The notes: generated by a model not told the origin, from the sequence alone. A stretch of DNA of 64,000 bases from Candidatus Epilinea brevis (GCA_016710785.1 JADJUE010000002.1:124001-188000); one strand, 5' to 3'. Shown: positions 38,114-47,328, counted from the stretch's first letter. Made by a program: numbers and translations.

Positions 38114-39523
38114 TCAAGCGTCGTTCTTGGCCAGCCGGGGAAGGTAGATCATCGGGCGCGGCGCCGTCGTCGCGGTGGCGCTCGGCGCCGTCGTGGGCGT
38201 CTCGCTGGGCGGGACGGTGGCCGTCGGCGGCTCCGGCGTCCATCGCGGCGGCGTGGGGGGGACCGGGGTAGGCGTATCGGTTGAGGGCACCACCGTGGAC
38301 GTGTCCATCGGGACCGGCGTGTCCGTTATAGGCCCGGTGGTCGCCGTCGGCACCGCACCCGCGGTGCAGGCCAGCCGATAGGTCTGGCTGGCGGCGTCCT
38401 CGCCGTTCTGGCCGCCCTGTAGCAGGGCGCTGGTGCCGTCGTCCAGGCCGATGGCCGCAAGGCCCATTAGGGCTGGCGGCTTCTGCCCGGTGGGGTTCAG
38501 TTTGATCCATTTAGGTGCCGTGGCTACCAGATCCAGGGCGTAGATGTCGCTGAGCTCGCGGCTGCCGTCCGGCGAGCCGCCGAAGACGATCATCCAGCCG
38601 ATGCCCGGCAGGTAGGCGGCGGCATGGTCGAAGCGACCCGAAGGACCGGTGCCGGTGGGCTTGAGTTCCTTCCACACGGCCTTGTCCCAACCGCCGCCGA
38701 GTTCTAGCACCCAGACATCATCCAGACCCTTCTTCCAGTCCGACGTGCCGCCGAAGACGACCATCCGCGAGGCGGCGCCGTCGTAGACCGCGCTGTGCCC
38801 GAAGCGCTTGCTGGGCCGCCGGCCGGCCGGCGTCAAGGCCTGCCAAGCCGGACTGTCGCCCAGCGTCAGGCGCTTGAGCTCGTCCGTGACGCTCTGGGCG
38901 TCTTCGTCGGTGCGGCCGCCGAAGACGATCATCGCGTCGGCCACCGGATCCCAGACCGCGCTGTGGTCCGTGCGCGGCGCCTGGCCGGCGGCGCCGATGC
39001 CCTGCCAACTGGGAGCCGCGGCGTCCGCGACCAGTCGATGCGTGCTTTCCTGGACCGAGTTGGCCGCCAAGGCGTCCAGCGGACCCTGCCCCGCGGCTCC
39101 GGCTCCCAGGAGCGGCGACTGCCAGGTGAAGGTTCCGCCGCCCTTGGGCAGGGAGTCCACCCCACCGTAGGTGACGAACTCCGGATTGCTGGCCAGGCCG
39201 CGCAGGACCGCCGCAGGCTCCGAGCGCTTGCCCGGGCCGCTGCCGCCTACCGCCAGCACCTGCCAGCTGTTGGCGGCGCGATCGAAGCGGCGTACGTCGC
39301 TGGACACGGTCTTGTTGCCTAGATCCACGCCGCCGAAGGTCAACGCGCCGACGCCGGGAACACGCACCATCGCGTTCTGCGACGCGCGGCCGCCGGAACT
39401 CAGGCGCTCCCAGGCGCAGGTGGGCGCCGCCTGCTGGCTGGGGGCGGCGACAGCGAGACGCAGGGTCGCCACACAGGCAACCACAGCCAGGGCGATCAGC
39501 AGGGTCCTTTGCCGTATCAACAT
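38114..39523 (-). CDS. Secreted Kelch-repeat beta-propeller with Leu-Pro tail
   Basis: Exported protein of 469 aa from ATG 39523. Signal peptide at residues 1-27 (LLIALAVVACVATLRLAVAA). At least four Kelch repeats with the GG-W pattern: DAMIVFGGRTDED, SRMVVFGGTSDWK, GWMIVFGGSPDGS and matching DHSAVWDP/FGHSAVYD strands. A ~60-residue Thr/Pro linker then ends in PMIYLPRLAKNDA, the tail found on other secreted proteins here. The function is unknown; a binding role is likely. Confidence 0.82.
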   Translation of the reverse strand: MLIRQRTLLIALAVVACVATLRLAVAAPSQQAAPTCAWERLSSGGRASQNAMVRVPGVGALTFGGVDLGNKTVSSDVRRFDRAANSWQVLAVGGSGPGKRSEPAAVLRGLASNPEFVTYGGVDSLPKGGGTFTWQSPLLGAGAAGQGPLDALAANSVQESTHRLVADAAAPSWQGIGAAGQAPRTDHSAVWDPVADAMIVFGGRTDEDAQSVTDELKRLTLGDSPAWQALTPAGRRPSKRFGHSAVYDGAASRMVVFGGTSDWKKGLDDVWVLELGGGWDKAVWKELKPTGTGPSGRFDHAAAYLPGIGWMIVFGGSPDGSRELSDIYALDLVATAPKWIKLNPTGQKPPALMGLAAIGLDDGTSALLQGGQNGEDAASQTYRLACTAGAVPTATTGPITDTPVPMDTSTVVPSTDTPTPVPPTPPRWTPEPPTATVPPSETPTTAPSATATTAPRPMIYLPRLAKNDA

Positions 39524-39529
39524 GAGACG

Positions 39530-39558
39530 AGTATACGACCGGTACGCCGGACTGTAAA
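39530..39558 (-). promoter_or_regulatory. Leaderless promoter TTTACA-17-TATACT, 6 nt before ATG
   Basis: On the minus strand TTTACA (39558-39553), a 17-nt spacer, TATACT (39535-39530), then 6 nt and ATG 39523 of the Kelch gene. Confidence 0.7.
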
Positions 39559-39653
39559 GGGCGGGATGATCGCAACAGCCTTCAGTCAGGGAATCAAGCT
39601 CAGGCGCCGCCCGCGGATCAAGCCCCACCTGGGACTTTGGTCGCAGTTGCCAT

Positions 39654-39698
39654 CCGCCCTTATTGCGGTAGAGAGAGCCTCGGCGCCCGTGCTAGACT
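39654..39698 (+). promoter_or_regulatory. Extended -10 TGC-TAGACT with conserved upstream block
   Basis: TGCTAGACT ends at 39698. The block CCGCCCTTATTGCGGTAGAG starting at 39654, and GCCCGTGCTA before the -10, match 35870-35915 almost base for base at the ends. It drives the USP/two-component operon with a ~70-nt leader. Confidence 0.5.
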
Positions 39699-39773
39699 GT
39701 CCCCTAATAGATCGGCGCGCGCACCGCTCAGGCGCCTGAGGTCGGCACGGCTGAATTCAGCAGGAGTCTCCGG

Positions 39774-40700
39774 ATGATCAAGAACGTCTTGCTTCCCTTG
39801 GATGGTTCGCCCCTGGCCGAGGGGGCCCTGCCGTTCGCATCCCGCCTGGCCCGTGGATTGGGCGCTACGCTCAATCTGGTGCGGGTGCCGGATGCCATCG
39901 TGGCCCCCACGCCGGGCATGGAGGCGGTGACGCCACTGGCCTTGTGCTCCCCGGAGGCGCGCGCGGACGCCGAGGACTACCTCGAAAGGGTGGCAGCCCA
40001 GGCGCTTCTGGCCGACCTGGACGTCAAGCGGTTGACGCCGGACCCGCCCGTGGTGGCTGGGGTGATGGAGGCCGCGCAGCAATGTGATGCAGACCTGTTG
40101 GTGATGACCTCGCACGGCTACTCCGGGCTCAAGCGGTTCATTCTGGGCTCCGTGACCGATGAGTTGGTGCGTCATGCCGCCTGCGACGTCGTGGTGGTGC
40201 CGGCGGGCAACCATGCGAAACCCGCCATCAGCAGGATCGCGGTGCCCTTGGATGGCTCCGCCCTGTCCGAGGCCGGCCTGGCGCGCGCCGCCCAGGTGGC
40301 CCTGGCCCTGGGTGCCAGCCTGCACCTGCTGCAGATCCCCCAGGTACCCATTCAGCCTGTGGGCCATGCGGTGCCCGGCGCGGGGCTGGACTGGGTTCCG
40401 GAGTTGGTGGAGGAAGCCACGCGCGAGGCCCAGGCCTACCTGGACGCCAAGGCTGCGGAACTGCGCGCTCAGGGTGTGACGGTCACGGCGCAGCAGGAGG
40501 CCCTGGGCATCGATGGGGTGGCCGGCGGTATCCTCGACGCGGCCCGTGAGCGGCAGGCGGACCTGCTGCTGCTCACCAGCCACGGGCGCGGCGGGCTGCG
40601 CCGCCTGGTCCTGGGTTCGGTGACCGACGCCCTCCTGCGCAAGGCAGAGCTTCCCGTCTGGGTGGTGCGGCCTCATGGCGAGGAGGCGGGCGAACCATGA
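39774..40700 (+). CDS. Universal stress protein with two USP domains
   Basis: Cytoplasmic tandem USP protein of 308 aa. Domain 1 (1-~145) and domain 2 (~150-300) each begin with the ILLPLDGSPLA/IAVPLDGSALS pattern and contain the ATP-binding signature (MTSHGYSGLKRFILGS and LTSHGRGGLRRLVLGS). AGGAG lies 8 nt before ATG 39774. It overlaps the response-regulator gene by ATGA (40697-40700), tying it to two-component signalling. Confidence 0.93.
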   Translation: MIKNVLLPLDGSPLAEGALPFASRLARGLGATLNLVRVPDAIVAPTPGMEAVTPLALCSPEARADAEDYLERVAAQALLADLDVKRLTPDPPVVAGVMEAAQQCDADLLVMTSHGYSGLKRFILGSVTDELVRHAACDVVVVPAGNHAKPAISRIAVPLDGSALSEAGLARAAQVALALGASLHLLQIPQVPIQPVGHAVPGAGLDWVPELVEEATREAQAYLDAKAAELRAQGVTVTAQQEALGIDGVAGGILDAARERQADLLLLTSHGRGGLRRLVLGSVTDALLRKAELPVWVVRPHGEEAGEP

Positions 40701-41332
40701 TCCGCATCCTGTTGGCGGACGACCACGCCGTGGTCCGGCAGGGGCTCAGGATGTTCCTGGCCCTGGACCCGGAGCTGGAGGTGGTGGGGGAGGCCGCCAA
40801 CGGGGCGCAGGCTTTGGAGCAGGTGGCGCTGCTGCGTCCCGACGTGGTGCTCATGGATCTGAAGATGCCGGTCATGGACGGCCTGACCGCCATCCGCCAC
40901 ATTCGGGCCGCGCATCCGGATACCGAGGTCATCGCCGTCACCTCGGTGTTGGAGGACACCGCGATCATCGACGCGGTGCGCGCCGGCGCCATCGGCTACC
41001 TGCTGAAGGATACCGAGGCCCAGGAGCTCTGTCGGGCCATCAAGGCTGCGGCCGCCGGCCAGGTGCAGCTGTCGCCCCAAGCGGCTGCCAGGCTGGTGCG
41101 CGAGGTGCACGCTCCGGACAGCCCGGAACAGCTTTCGCCGCGAGAACTGGAGGTGCTCCGCCTGATCGCCCGCGGGCTCTCCAACCGCGAGATCGCCCAG
41201 GAGCTGGTCATCTCCGAAAAGACCGTGAAGACCCACGCCTCCAGCATCCTCAGCAAGCTGGGCCTGGCCAGCCGCACCCAGGCCGCCTTGCATGCCATGC
41301 GCTTGGGTCTGGTGGGGCAGAGCGAAGGATGA
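40697..41332 (+). CDS. NarL/FixJ-family response regulator
   Basis: Protein of 211 aa. Receiver domain at residues 1-120, with acidic pocket Asp 8-Asp 9, phospho-acceptor Asp 54 (VLMDLKMPVMDG) and Lys in YLLKDTEA. LuxR-type HTH at ~145-205 (LSPRELEVLRLIARGLSNRE then KTVKTHASSILSKLGL). Cognate kinase directly downstream. It probably controls this operon or other stress genes. Confidence 0.94.
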   Translation: MIRILLADDHAVVRQGLRMFLALDPELEVVGEAANGAQALEQVALLRPDVVLMDLKMPVMDGLTAIRHIRAAHPDTEVIAVTSVLEDTAIIDAVRAGAIGYLLKDTEAQELCRAIKAAAAGQVQLSPQAAARLVREVHAPDSPEQLSPRELEVLRLIARGLSNREIAQELVISEKTVKTHASSILSKLGLASRTQAALHAMRLGLVGQSEG

Positions 41333-41339
41333 ACAGCTG

Positions 41340-42932
41340 GTGGGCCTGGGCGTGAATCCGCTGGCGGAAGTGGGATCGGGGCATCCAGACGCTGCCGATC
41401 CCCAGTCCTGGGCGCTGTTGGAGTTGGTGCCGGACGCGGTCCTGGTCGTTTCGGCCCAGGGAAACATCCGCTATGCCAACCTGCAGGCGCAGCAACTCCT
41501 GGGCTGGTCGGCCGACGAACTGACGGGCATGGCGGTGGAAGGCCTGCTGCCGTCCGCCCTGCAGCAGGGACATGCGGCGCTGCGCGACGGCTTCATGCGC
41601 GGTCCCAGCACCCGGCCGATGGGTCAGGGCCGCGACCTGCAGGCCTTGCGGCGCGACGGCTCCACCGTCTCGGTGGAGATCAGCCTGCAGCCGGTGCGGC
41701 TGCCGGACGGCCCCGGGGTCGTGGCCGCGCTGCGGGATGCCACCGATCGCCATCGCGTGGAGGCGGCCCTGCGCCGGGCACAGCTGGACCTGGAGCAGCG
41801 CGTGGCCGAGCGGACCGCCCTGTTGGACATCGCCCAGGCCTTTGCGTCCACGCTTTCGCTTCCGCAGTTGCTGGACAGCATCCTGGACCAGTTGGCCAAG
41901 TTGATCGGCTATACCGGAGCGGCTCTCTGCGGTCCACGGGATGGCGGGATGGTCATTCTCAGCGCCCGGGGCGGGGCGGCCATGGCCGGCCTGCGTGGCA
42001 TGCCGGTGCCGGAGACGGCCCGGCCGCTCCTGGAGATGGTGGTGCAGCAGCGACGCGCCCTGCGACTGGCCGATGTCTGGGTCGGCGAGGGCCCGGCTAC
42101 CGGCTTGACGCGCGGCGACCCGCGCTTGTCGGCGGCGATGCGGGGTGCCCACGCCTGGCTGGGGGTGCCGCTCCTGGCGCAGGATCGGGCGGTGGGCCTG
42201 CTCTGTCTGGACCACAGCCAACCGGGATACTTCACCGAGCAGCATGCGGCTCTGGCCCTGGCCGTGGCCAGCCATGCCGCCATCGCCATCGAGAACGCGC
42301 GGCTCTACGAAGAGGCCGGTGAGCGGGCCGTGCTGGAGGAGCGCCAGCGTCTGGCTCGCGAGCTGCACGATTCCGTTTCGCAGACCCTCTACGGTATCGG
42401 CCTGGGCGCACGCACGGCCCGGACCCTCTTGGACCGCGACCCCGCGGCCGCGGCGCAGCCGCTGGACTATGTACTGGCCCTGGCCGGCGCCGGCCTGGCG
42501 GAGATGAAGGCCCTGCTCTTCGAGCTACGGCCCGAGTCCCTGGAGGCTGAGGGCCTGGAGGGGGCCATTCGCAAACAGGCCGCGGCCCTTGTGAGCCGCC
42601 ATGGCTTGACGGTGGCGCTGGATCTGGTCCCGGCGGTGGAAGACCTGCCGACCGGGCTCAAGCACACGCTCTACCGCGTGACCCAGGAAGCCTTGCACAA
42701 CATCCTCAAGCATGCCCAGGCGCAGCATGTGTCGGTCAGCCTGGGCATCGCCGGCGGTCGCGCGCGCCTGCGCATCAAGGATGACGGCGTGGGCTTCCAG
42801 ACGGACAAGGACTTCCCGGGCCATCTGGGCCTTCGCTCGATGCGCGAGCGGGTGGCCCAGCTAGGCGGCCGCCTGGAGATCCAGAGCGTTCCCGGCAAGG
42901 GCACGGAAGTGCGGGCGGAGCTGCCGGTCTGA
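41340..42932 (+). CDS. Soluble sensor histidine kinase (PAS-GAF-HisKA_3)
   Basis: Kinase of 530 aa with no membrane segment. PAS domain at about residues 20-140 (LVPDAVLVVSAQGNIRYANL), GAF at ~175-325 (AWLGVPLLAQDRAVGLLCLD), HisKA_3 dimerisation domain with phospho-acceptor His 343 (RLARELHDSVSQTLYGI) and an HATPase with YRVTQEALHNILKHAQ and DDGVGF boxes. NarL-type kinase matching the upstream regulator. GTG 41340 is chosen: it follows the regulator stop by 7 nt and has AAGGAT 10 nt upstream. The signal is unknown and must be internal or diffusible. Confidence 0.92.
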   Translation: MGLGVNPLAEVGSGHPDAADPQSWALLELVPDAVLVVSAQGNIRYANLQAQQLLGWSADELTGMAVEGLLPSALQQGHAALRDGFMRGPSTRPMGQGRDLQALRRDGSTVSVEISLQPVRLPDGPGVVAALRDATDRHRVEAALRRAQLDLEQRVAERTALLDIAQAFASTLSLPQLLDSILDQLAKLIGYTGAALCGPRDGGMVILSARGGAAMAGLRGMPVPETARPLLEMVVQQRRALRLADVWVGEGPATGLTRGDPRLSAAMRGAHAWLGVPLLAQDRAVGLLCLDHSQPGYFTEQHAALALAVASHAAIAIENARLYEEAGERAVLEERQRLARELHDSVSQTLYGIGLGARTARTLLDRDPAAAAQPLDYVLALAGAGLAEMKALLFELRPESLEAEGLEGAIRKQAAALVSRHGLTVALDLVPAVEDLPTGLKHTLYRVTQEALHNILKHAQAQHVSVSLGIAGGRARLRIKDDGVGFQTDKDFPGHLGLRSMRERVAQLGGRLEIQSVPGKGTEVRAELPV

Positions 42933-42943
42933 GGGTGCGCTAC

Positions 42944-43684
42944 CTACCAGCCGAAGCTGAGCCGGGCCGCCAGTCGTGGGGGCAGGTCTGCGGCCAGGAT
43001 CTTGTCCTGCACGGCCGCGATGTCGTAAGCCACCCGGTGGATGGTCGTCGTGCGCGCCGCCAGGTCTACCAAGGCGTAGGCGGCGCGCGGGTCGCCGTCC
43101 CGGGGCTGGCCGACCGAACCGGGGTTGATCAGCCAGCGGGTGCCCGCCTCCAGGACCATGGGCTGATCGGCTGCCGGTCGGCTGCGCTCCACCCCGTCCA
43201 GGCCCTCGGCGTAGACCATGGGCACATGCGTGTGCCCGAAGAAGCACAGCTCTGTGGCGAAGGCCTCGAAGCTGGCGGCGGCGATGCCCGCGTCCAGGAT
43301 GTACTCCCAGACGGGGTGGCGCGGGCTGCCGTGGACCCAGGTGAGGCCCTCATCCAGGGCCTCGACGCGTGGCTCGGCGGTCTCCAGGAAGGCCCGTACG
43401 TCCGGGCGCAGCTGAGCGCTGGTCCATTCGGTGGCCCGCCGGGCTTCCGGATTGAAGGGCGCCAGATCCAGCCGCCCGAGGGCGGCCCAGTCATGGTTGC
43501 CGGCCAACCAGATGCGCGGTGACAGCGCGCGCATCCGATCGACGGCGGCGTTGGGGTCGGGGCCGTAGCCGACGGCGTCGCCCAGAAACCAGACCTCGTC
43601 GTAGCCGCGCGTGGCGGCATCCTCCAGCACCCGGTCCAGGGCTTCCAGGTTGGCGTGCACGTCGGAAATGACAAGAGCGATCAT
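42944..43684 (-). CDS. Metallophosphoesterase (YfcE/MJ0936-like)
   Basis: Calcineurin-like phosphoesterase of 246 aa. The metal-binding motifs are in order: SDVHANLEAL, FLGDAVGYGPDP, LAGNHDWA, WVHGSP and FFGHTHVP. Family members hydrolyse phosphodiesters or phosphomonoesters with two metal ions; the substrate is unknown. The gene has its own extended -10 promoter. Confidence 0.92.
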   Translation of the reverse strand: MIALVISDVHANLEALDRVLEDAATRGYDEVWFLGDAVGYGPDPNAAVDRMRALSPRIWLAGNHDWAALGRLDLAPFNPEARRATEWTSAQLRPDVRAFLETAEPRVEALDEGLTWVHGSPRHPVWEYILDAGIAAASFEAFATELCFFGHTHVPMVYAEGLDGVERSRPAADQPMVLEAGTRWLINPGSVGQPRDGDPRAAYALVDLAARTTTIHRVAYDIAAVQDKILAADLPPRLAARLSFGW

Positions 43685-43773
43685 GGGGGGATGGCAGGGG
43701 AGGCGGGGTTCAAGGCGGCCGGCGCGGATGGGAAATGAAAGGTTGCGCCGACTCGCTGATCCCGACCTGCGGC

Positions 43774-43802
43774 ATCATAGCAGACAAGAAGCCGTGAGTA
43801 AA
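43774..43802 (-). promoter_or_regulatory. Promoter TTTACT-17-TATGAT with TGC extension
   Basis: On the minus strand TTTACT (43802-43797), 17 nt, TATGAT (43779-43774) preceded by TGC. It drives the phosphoesterase with a leader of about 83 nt. Confidence 0.7.
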
Positions 43803-43813
43803 TGTTGCATTAA

Positions 43814-44428
43814 CTAGGGTTGGCGATCCGCCAGGTTCAGGACTTCCTGGAGTTCGGTCAACCCCAGGCCGATCTTGGCCAGGAAGGATCCTTGATGGGG
43901 AACATGATGAAAGCGCGGATGCTGGGACCACAGCGCCCGCAGCCGGGCGTCCAGCGCTGCCGCCTCGGCGATGTTCTCGATACGCGTGGGGTTGCCGCCC
44001 TCGATGCCCAGACCGCCGACGGCCGCGCTCTCGAAGAAGATGACGGCGTGGTAGCGGGCCAGCTCGGCCTCCAGGCTGCTGCCCAGATGCTCGAAGAAGT
44101 CGATATGGTCAGGCGGCCAGTAGGCCGCGCCGTCGACGGTCCCGCGGTCGCAGAGCAGGACACGATTCGGGTAGCTGGCGGCCTGCACCTCTTCCAGGTT
44201 GCATTGCACATGGTAGATGGCTCGCTGCGCCGCCCGGCGGGCTTCGGCGCCGCCTTGGCGGGGGAAGCCGCCGGCGAAGAGCAGGGTGGCCACCTCCGGC
44301 ACGACGACCAGCCGCTCGCCGATCTCGCGGCGAAAGAGGTCTGCGGCCGTGGTCTTGCCGCCGCCGGGGCCGCCGGTCACGACGATGCGCAGGCAGGGGC
44401 GACGAGGTTCGGATGGTCGTTGGGTCAT
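43814..44428 (-). CDS. AAA_28-family ATPase/nucleotide-binding protein
   Basis: P-loop protein of 204 aa. Walker A is VTGGPGGGKTTAADLF at residues ~17-32; a kinase-like acidic motif VLLCDRGTVDGAAYW follows. The family (AAA_28, related to NadR-like kinases and eukaryotic TTD14) has no settled biochemical role. It ends 130 nt before the phosphoesterase start on the same strand, but that gene has its own promoter. Confidence 0.85.
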   Translation of the reverse strand: MTQRPSEPRRPCLRIVVTGGPGGGKTTAADLFRREIGERLVVVPEVATLLFAGGFPRQGGAEARRAAQRAIYHVQCNLEEVQAASYPNRVLLCDRGTVDGAAYWPPDHIDFFEHLGSSLEAELARYHAVIFFESAAVGGLGIEGGNPTRIENIAEAAALDARLRALWSQHPRFHHVPHQGSFLAKIGLGLTELQEVLNLADRQP

Positions 44429-44544
44429 CGGATCACCGGGGAGAGGGGCGAGGTTGGCCGTCGCCGCACGGTCGGCCGGCGGGATTCTACTTCAGAGCCG
44501 GTCGGATCCAGCCCGAGCGGAGCTGCCGGATCCAACCCAGCCCC

Positions 44545-44574
44545 TTCGACATCCACGTCCACCGTTGCTAACAT
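44545..44574 (+). promoter_or_regulatory. Candidate promoter TTCGAC-18-TAACAT with TGC extension
   Basis: TTCGAC (44545-44550), 18 nt, then TGC-TAACAT (44569-44574). It could drive the CBS gene with a leader of about 115 nt. Confidence 0.4.
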
Positions 44575-44697
44575 GAAGGGCGTCAGACCGGCGGAGGCCG
44601 GACGACGATGCCCGGTGCTGTGAACGTCATTGCGCCGGCCTGATCCATCCGTCCCCGGACGCCGCGGCGCCCGATACCGTTGCAGGAGCATCGACCC

Positions 44698-45147
44698 ATG
44701 ACCAACCCCCTTCTGGAAGTGAAGATCAGGGATCTGATGACCGCGGAGGTCACGGTCATCGAACAGGACGCCAAAGTAGACATGGCCCTGGACCTGATGC
44801 GGGAGCAGAACATCCGCTTCTTGCCGGTGACCGGTCGAATGAACAAGGTGGTGGGCCTCCTCACCATCGACGAGGCCATGGCGGCGATGCCGCACGGCGT
44901 CAGTCACTTCGACGCTAGCGCCGAGACGGAGGAGCTGATTCCCGAGGTGCGCACCGTCATGAACGCCCAGCTTCACACGGTGGCGCCGGACAACCTGGCG
45001 GCGCGCGCCGCGCTGCTGATGCTGCAGTTCAAGGTGAACGCCCTGCCGGTCATGGATGACGACAAGCTGGTCGGGATCATCACCGAGAACGACATCTTCC
45101 GCTACCTCACCAAGGACCTGCCGCCGTTGCAGTCGGACTGGGTCTGA
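44698..45147 (+). CDS. CBS-pair domain protein
   Basis: Stand-alone protein of 149 aa with two CBS motifs: IRDLMTAEVTVIEQDAKVDM (about 8-60) and VRTVMNAQLHTVAPDNLAAR (about 82-140), each ending in the LPV-x-D/G strand. CBS pairs bind adenosine nucleotides and regulate partner proteins; the partner is unknown. AGGAG lies 9 nt before ATG 44698. Confidence 0.9.
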   Translation: MTNPLLEVKIRDLMTAEVTVIEQDAKVDMALDLMREQNIRFLPVTGRMNKVVGLLTIDEAMAAMPHGVSHFDASAETEELIPEVRTVMNAQLHTVAPDNLAARAALLMLQFKVNALPVMDDDKLVGIITENDIFRYLTKDLPPLQSDWV

Positions 45148-45246
45148 GATCGGACGCACCGGCAGTCGGCCGCAGCCGACCGCCGGTCCGTCGACCCGCT
45201 TCCAAACCGCCCCGCCGCATGCAAAGCGATTTGCGGCGACCAGGGT

Positions 45247-46950
45247 TCAGATCTCGGCTTCCAGGCGGCTGATCTCGTCCTCGATCATGGCGACCAAGGG
45301 CGCGATGGTCTCGGCGGTCAGGGCCAGCTCGACGCCGGCGGCGCGGTACAGATCGCGCAGGCCCTTGGTGCCGCCCAGGGCCAGGGCGCCCAGGTATTGC
45401 TGGAGTGCGGCCTCCGGATCCTTGCGGCTGTTGCGCCACACCTGCAGGGCCCCCAGCTGGGCGATGCCGTACTCGATGTAGTAGAAGGGCGCGCGGAAGA
45501 TGTGCAGCTTCTGATGCCAGAGGCTCGCCCGCGAGTCCTCGTGGCCGCTCCAGTCCTCGCCCACGCAGTTGGCCTGGTGCAGGCGCAGCCATTGGGCGTC
45601 GCGCGCGGCGTGGTCATGGTCGGGGTTGGCGTAGATCCAATGCTGGAAGGCCGAGACGGTGGCCATGTAGGGCAGGAAGAAGAGCATGCGCTCCAGATGC
45701 CCGATGCGCGAGCGCCGCGCCTCGGCCGGCTCGTAGAAGCCGCCCGCCGCGCGCTCGATGTAGGGCGCCGCCAACAGCTCCATGGCCATGGAGGCCACCT
45801 CGCAGAACTCCATGGGCGCGTGGCGCTGCCAGGCCAGGGGGAGGTCCCGGGTCTCGAACACATGGAAGGCATGCCCGGCCTCGTGCAGCATGGTGCGCAG
45901 GTCGTCGTCGGTGCCCACGGCGTTCATGAAGATGAAGGGCAGGCCGCGCTGGGGCAGGGTGCTGCAGTAGCCGCCGGGGGCCTTGCCCTTGCGGTTGTCC
46001 AGGTCCAGCAGGCCGCCGGAAGCCATCTCGGCCACGCGCTGTCCAAGGATGGGCCGCACCTGCTGGAGGATGCGCTCCGACCCGGAGGCCAGGGCGGCGC
46101 CATCGCCGAAGGGCTTCAGCGGCATGGCGCTGTAGGGGTCCACGTCCACGTCCCAGGGTCGCAGATGGTCCTGGCCCAGCAGCGTCGCTCGCCGCGCCGC
46201 GCGCCGCGCCAGGGCGGGCACGACGGTGTCGTGGATGGCTTCGTGGAAGGTCTCGGCCTCCTCCGGCGAGTAGTCGAAGCGGCCCATGCGCTGCCAGCTG
46301 TAGTCGCGGAAGTTGGCATAGCCGGCGTTGGCCGCGATCTGTCGCCGCAGGCCCAGCAGTTGGTCGAAGAGCCCGTCGAGGTCGGAGCGCACCTCCAGGT
46401 AGCGGCCCATGGCCAGCTGCCAGGAGCCGCGGCGCACATCCTCATCGGGTGACTCGCGGTAAGGGCGCAGCTGCGAGAGGGTGCGTTCGGCGCCGTCGAA
46501 CTGCACGGTGAGCCCACCGATGATCTCGTCATAGCGGGCGCCCAGGGCCTGGGTCTCGGCCATCAGCGGCAGGTTCTCGGCGCGGAAGAGGGCGGCCTCG
46601 GCGCGGAACTGACGCAGGGCCTCTTCCATGCCGGGCCCTTCCCAGCCGGTGGCCAGCAGCCGCTCCTTGAACACCTGCTCGATGGCCCGCGCCTTGGGCA
46701 TGACCTCACGCACCATGTGCATGTAGGCCTCCTTGCGCGCGGGATCGGTGGTGTCGCGGCTGTACTCGATGCTGACCAGGCTCATGGCCTCCTGCAGCCG
46801 CTCGCTCCACGCGGAGCAGTCGGCCAGCCAGGCGGGCACCTCGGCGGTGCTCAGCGGCCGGTCCAGGATGGCCTGGAACTGGGCGGCGATGGCATCCCAG
46901 TCGCGCAGGTCCAGGGCGTCGGGCAGGCGGGGGAGGGGGGGAGGGGTCAT
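45247..46950 (-). CDS. M3-family oligoendopeptidase
   Basis: Zinc metallopeptidase of 567 aa with the M3 signature HEAGHAFH (HExxH) and the downstream Glu ligand region RHAPMEFCEVASMAMELL. It cleaves short peptides in the cytoplasm. ATG 46950 has AAGGAG 8 nt upstream; GTG/ATG upstream starts are less likely. Similar to oligoendopeptidase F of Chloroflexota. Confidence 0.93.
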   Translation of the reverse strand: MTPPPLPRLPDALDLRDWDAIAAQFQAILDRPLSTAEVPAWLADCSAWSERLQEAMSLVSIEYSRDTTDPARKEAYMHMVREVMPKARAIEQVFKERLLATGWEGPGMEEALRQFRAEAALFRAENLPLMAETQALGARYDEIIGGLTVQFDGAERTLSQLRPYRESPDEDVRRGSWQLAMGRYLEVRSDLDGLFDQLLGLRRQIAANAGYANFRDYSWQRMGRFDYSPEEAETFHEAIHDTVVPALARRAARRATLLGQDHLRPWDVDVDPYSAMPLKPFGDGAALASGSERILQQVRPILGQRVAEMASGGLLDLDNRKGKAPGGYCSTLPQRGLPFIFMNAVGTDDDLRTMLHEAGHAFHVFETRDLPLAWQRHAPMEFCEVASMAMELLAAPYIERAAGGFYEPAEARRSRIGHLERMLFFLPYMATVSAFQHWIYANPDHDHAARDAQWLRLHQANCVGEDWSGHEDSRASLWHQKLHIFRAPFYYIEYGIAQLGALQVWRNSRKDPEAALQQYLGALALGGTKGLRDLYRAAGVELALTAETIAPLVAMIEDEISRLEAEI

Positions 46951-47013
46951 GGTGGGGCTCCTTGCGGGCATACGGCCGGTCGGCGGGTGTCCGGTCGCGG
47001 TTGAGGGGCCGGA

Positions 47014-47328
47014 TCAGAAGAGCTGGCGTTCCAGCGCATCCCGATCGATGCCCAAGTGGTCGGCGACCTCTTTCAGGATGCCGGCCACGGTCCCGATTCT
47101 CAACGGCCGGTGCAGCGGGATCGTGACATGGTGCTCGCCACCGTGTTGGGTCGTCAGACGGATGACCCGCGGGGTCTCGACGTCGTCGAAGTGGCAGGCT
47201 ACTGCCTCACGCGCCGCCACGGGCAGTTCCGCCCAGGTGACGGCTTCGGTGAAGCAAGCATGTCCGAGGGCCCGGGCGATGAACCCGCCTTCGGGCGCTT
47301 CTTCGACGACGAAGATGATCTCATCCAT
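47014..47328 (-). CDS. HicB-like/HicA C-terminal chimera
   Basis: Protein of 104 aa. Residues 1-57 (MDEIIFVVEEAPEGGFIARA on) match small HicB-like proteins of the DUF1902 type. Residues ~61-104 (HGGEHHVTIPLHRPLRIGT then ILKEVADHLGIDRDALERQL) match the C-terminal half of HicA toxins, including the G-x-H-H stretch that holds the catalytic His. The first ~30 residues of HicA are missing. It reads as an in-frame fusion, perhaps by deletion between adjacent hicB and hicA. Inactive remnant or a natural two-domain protein: undecided. Confidence 0.6.
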   Translation of the reverse strand: MDEIIFVVEEAPEGGFIARALGHACFTEAVTWAELPVAAREAVACHFDDVETPRVIRLTTQHGGEHHVTIPLHRPLRIGTVAGILKEVADHLGIDRDALERQLF

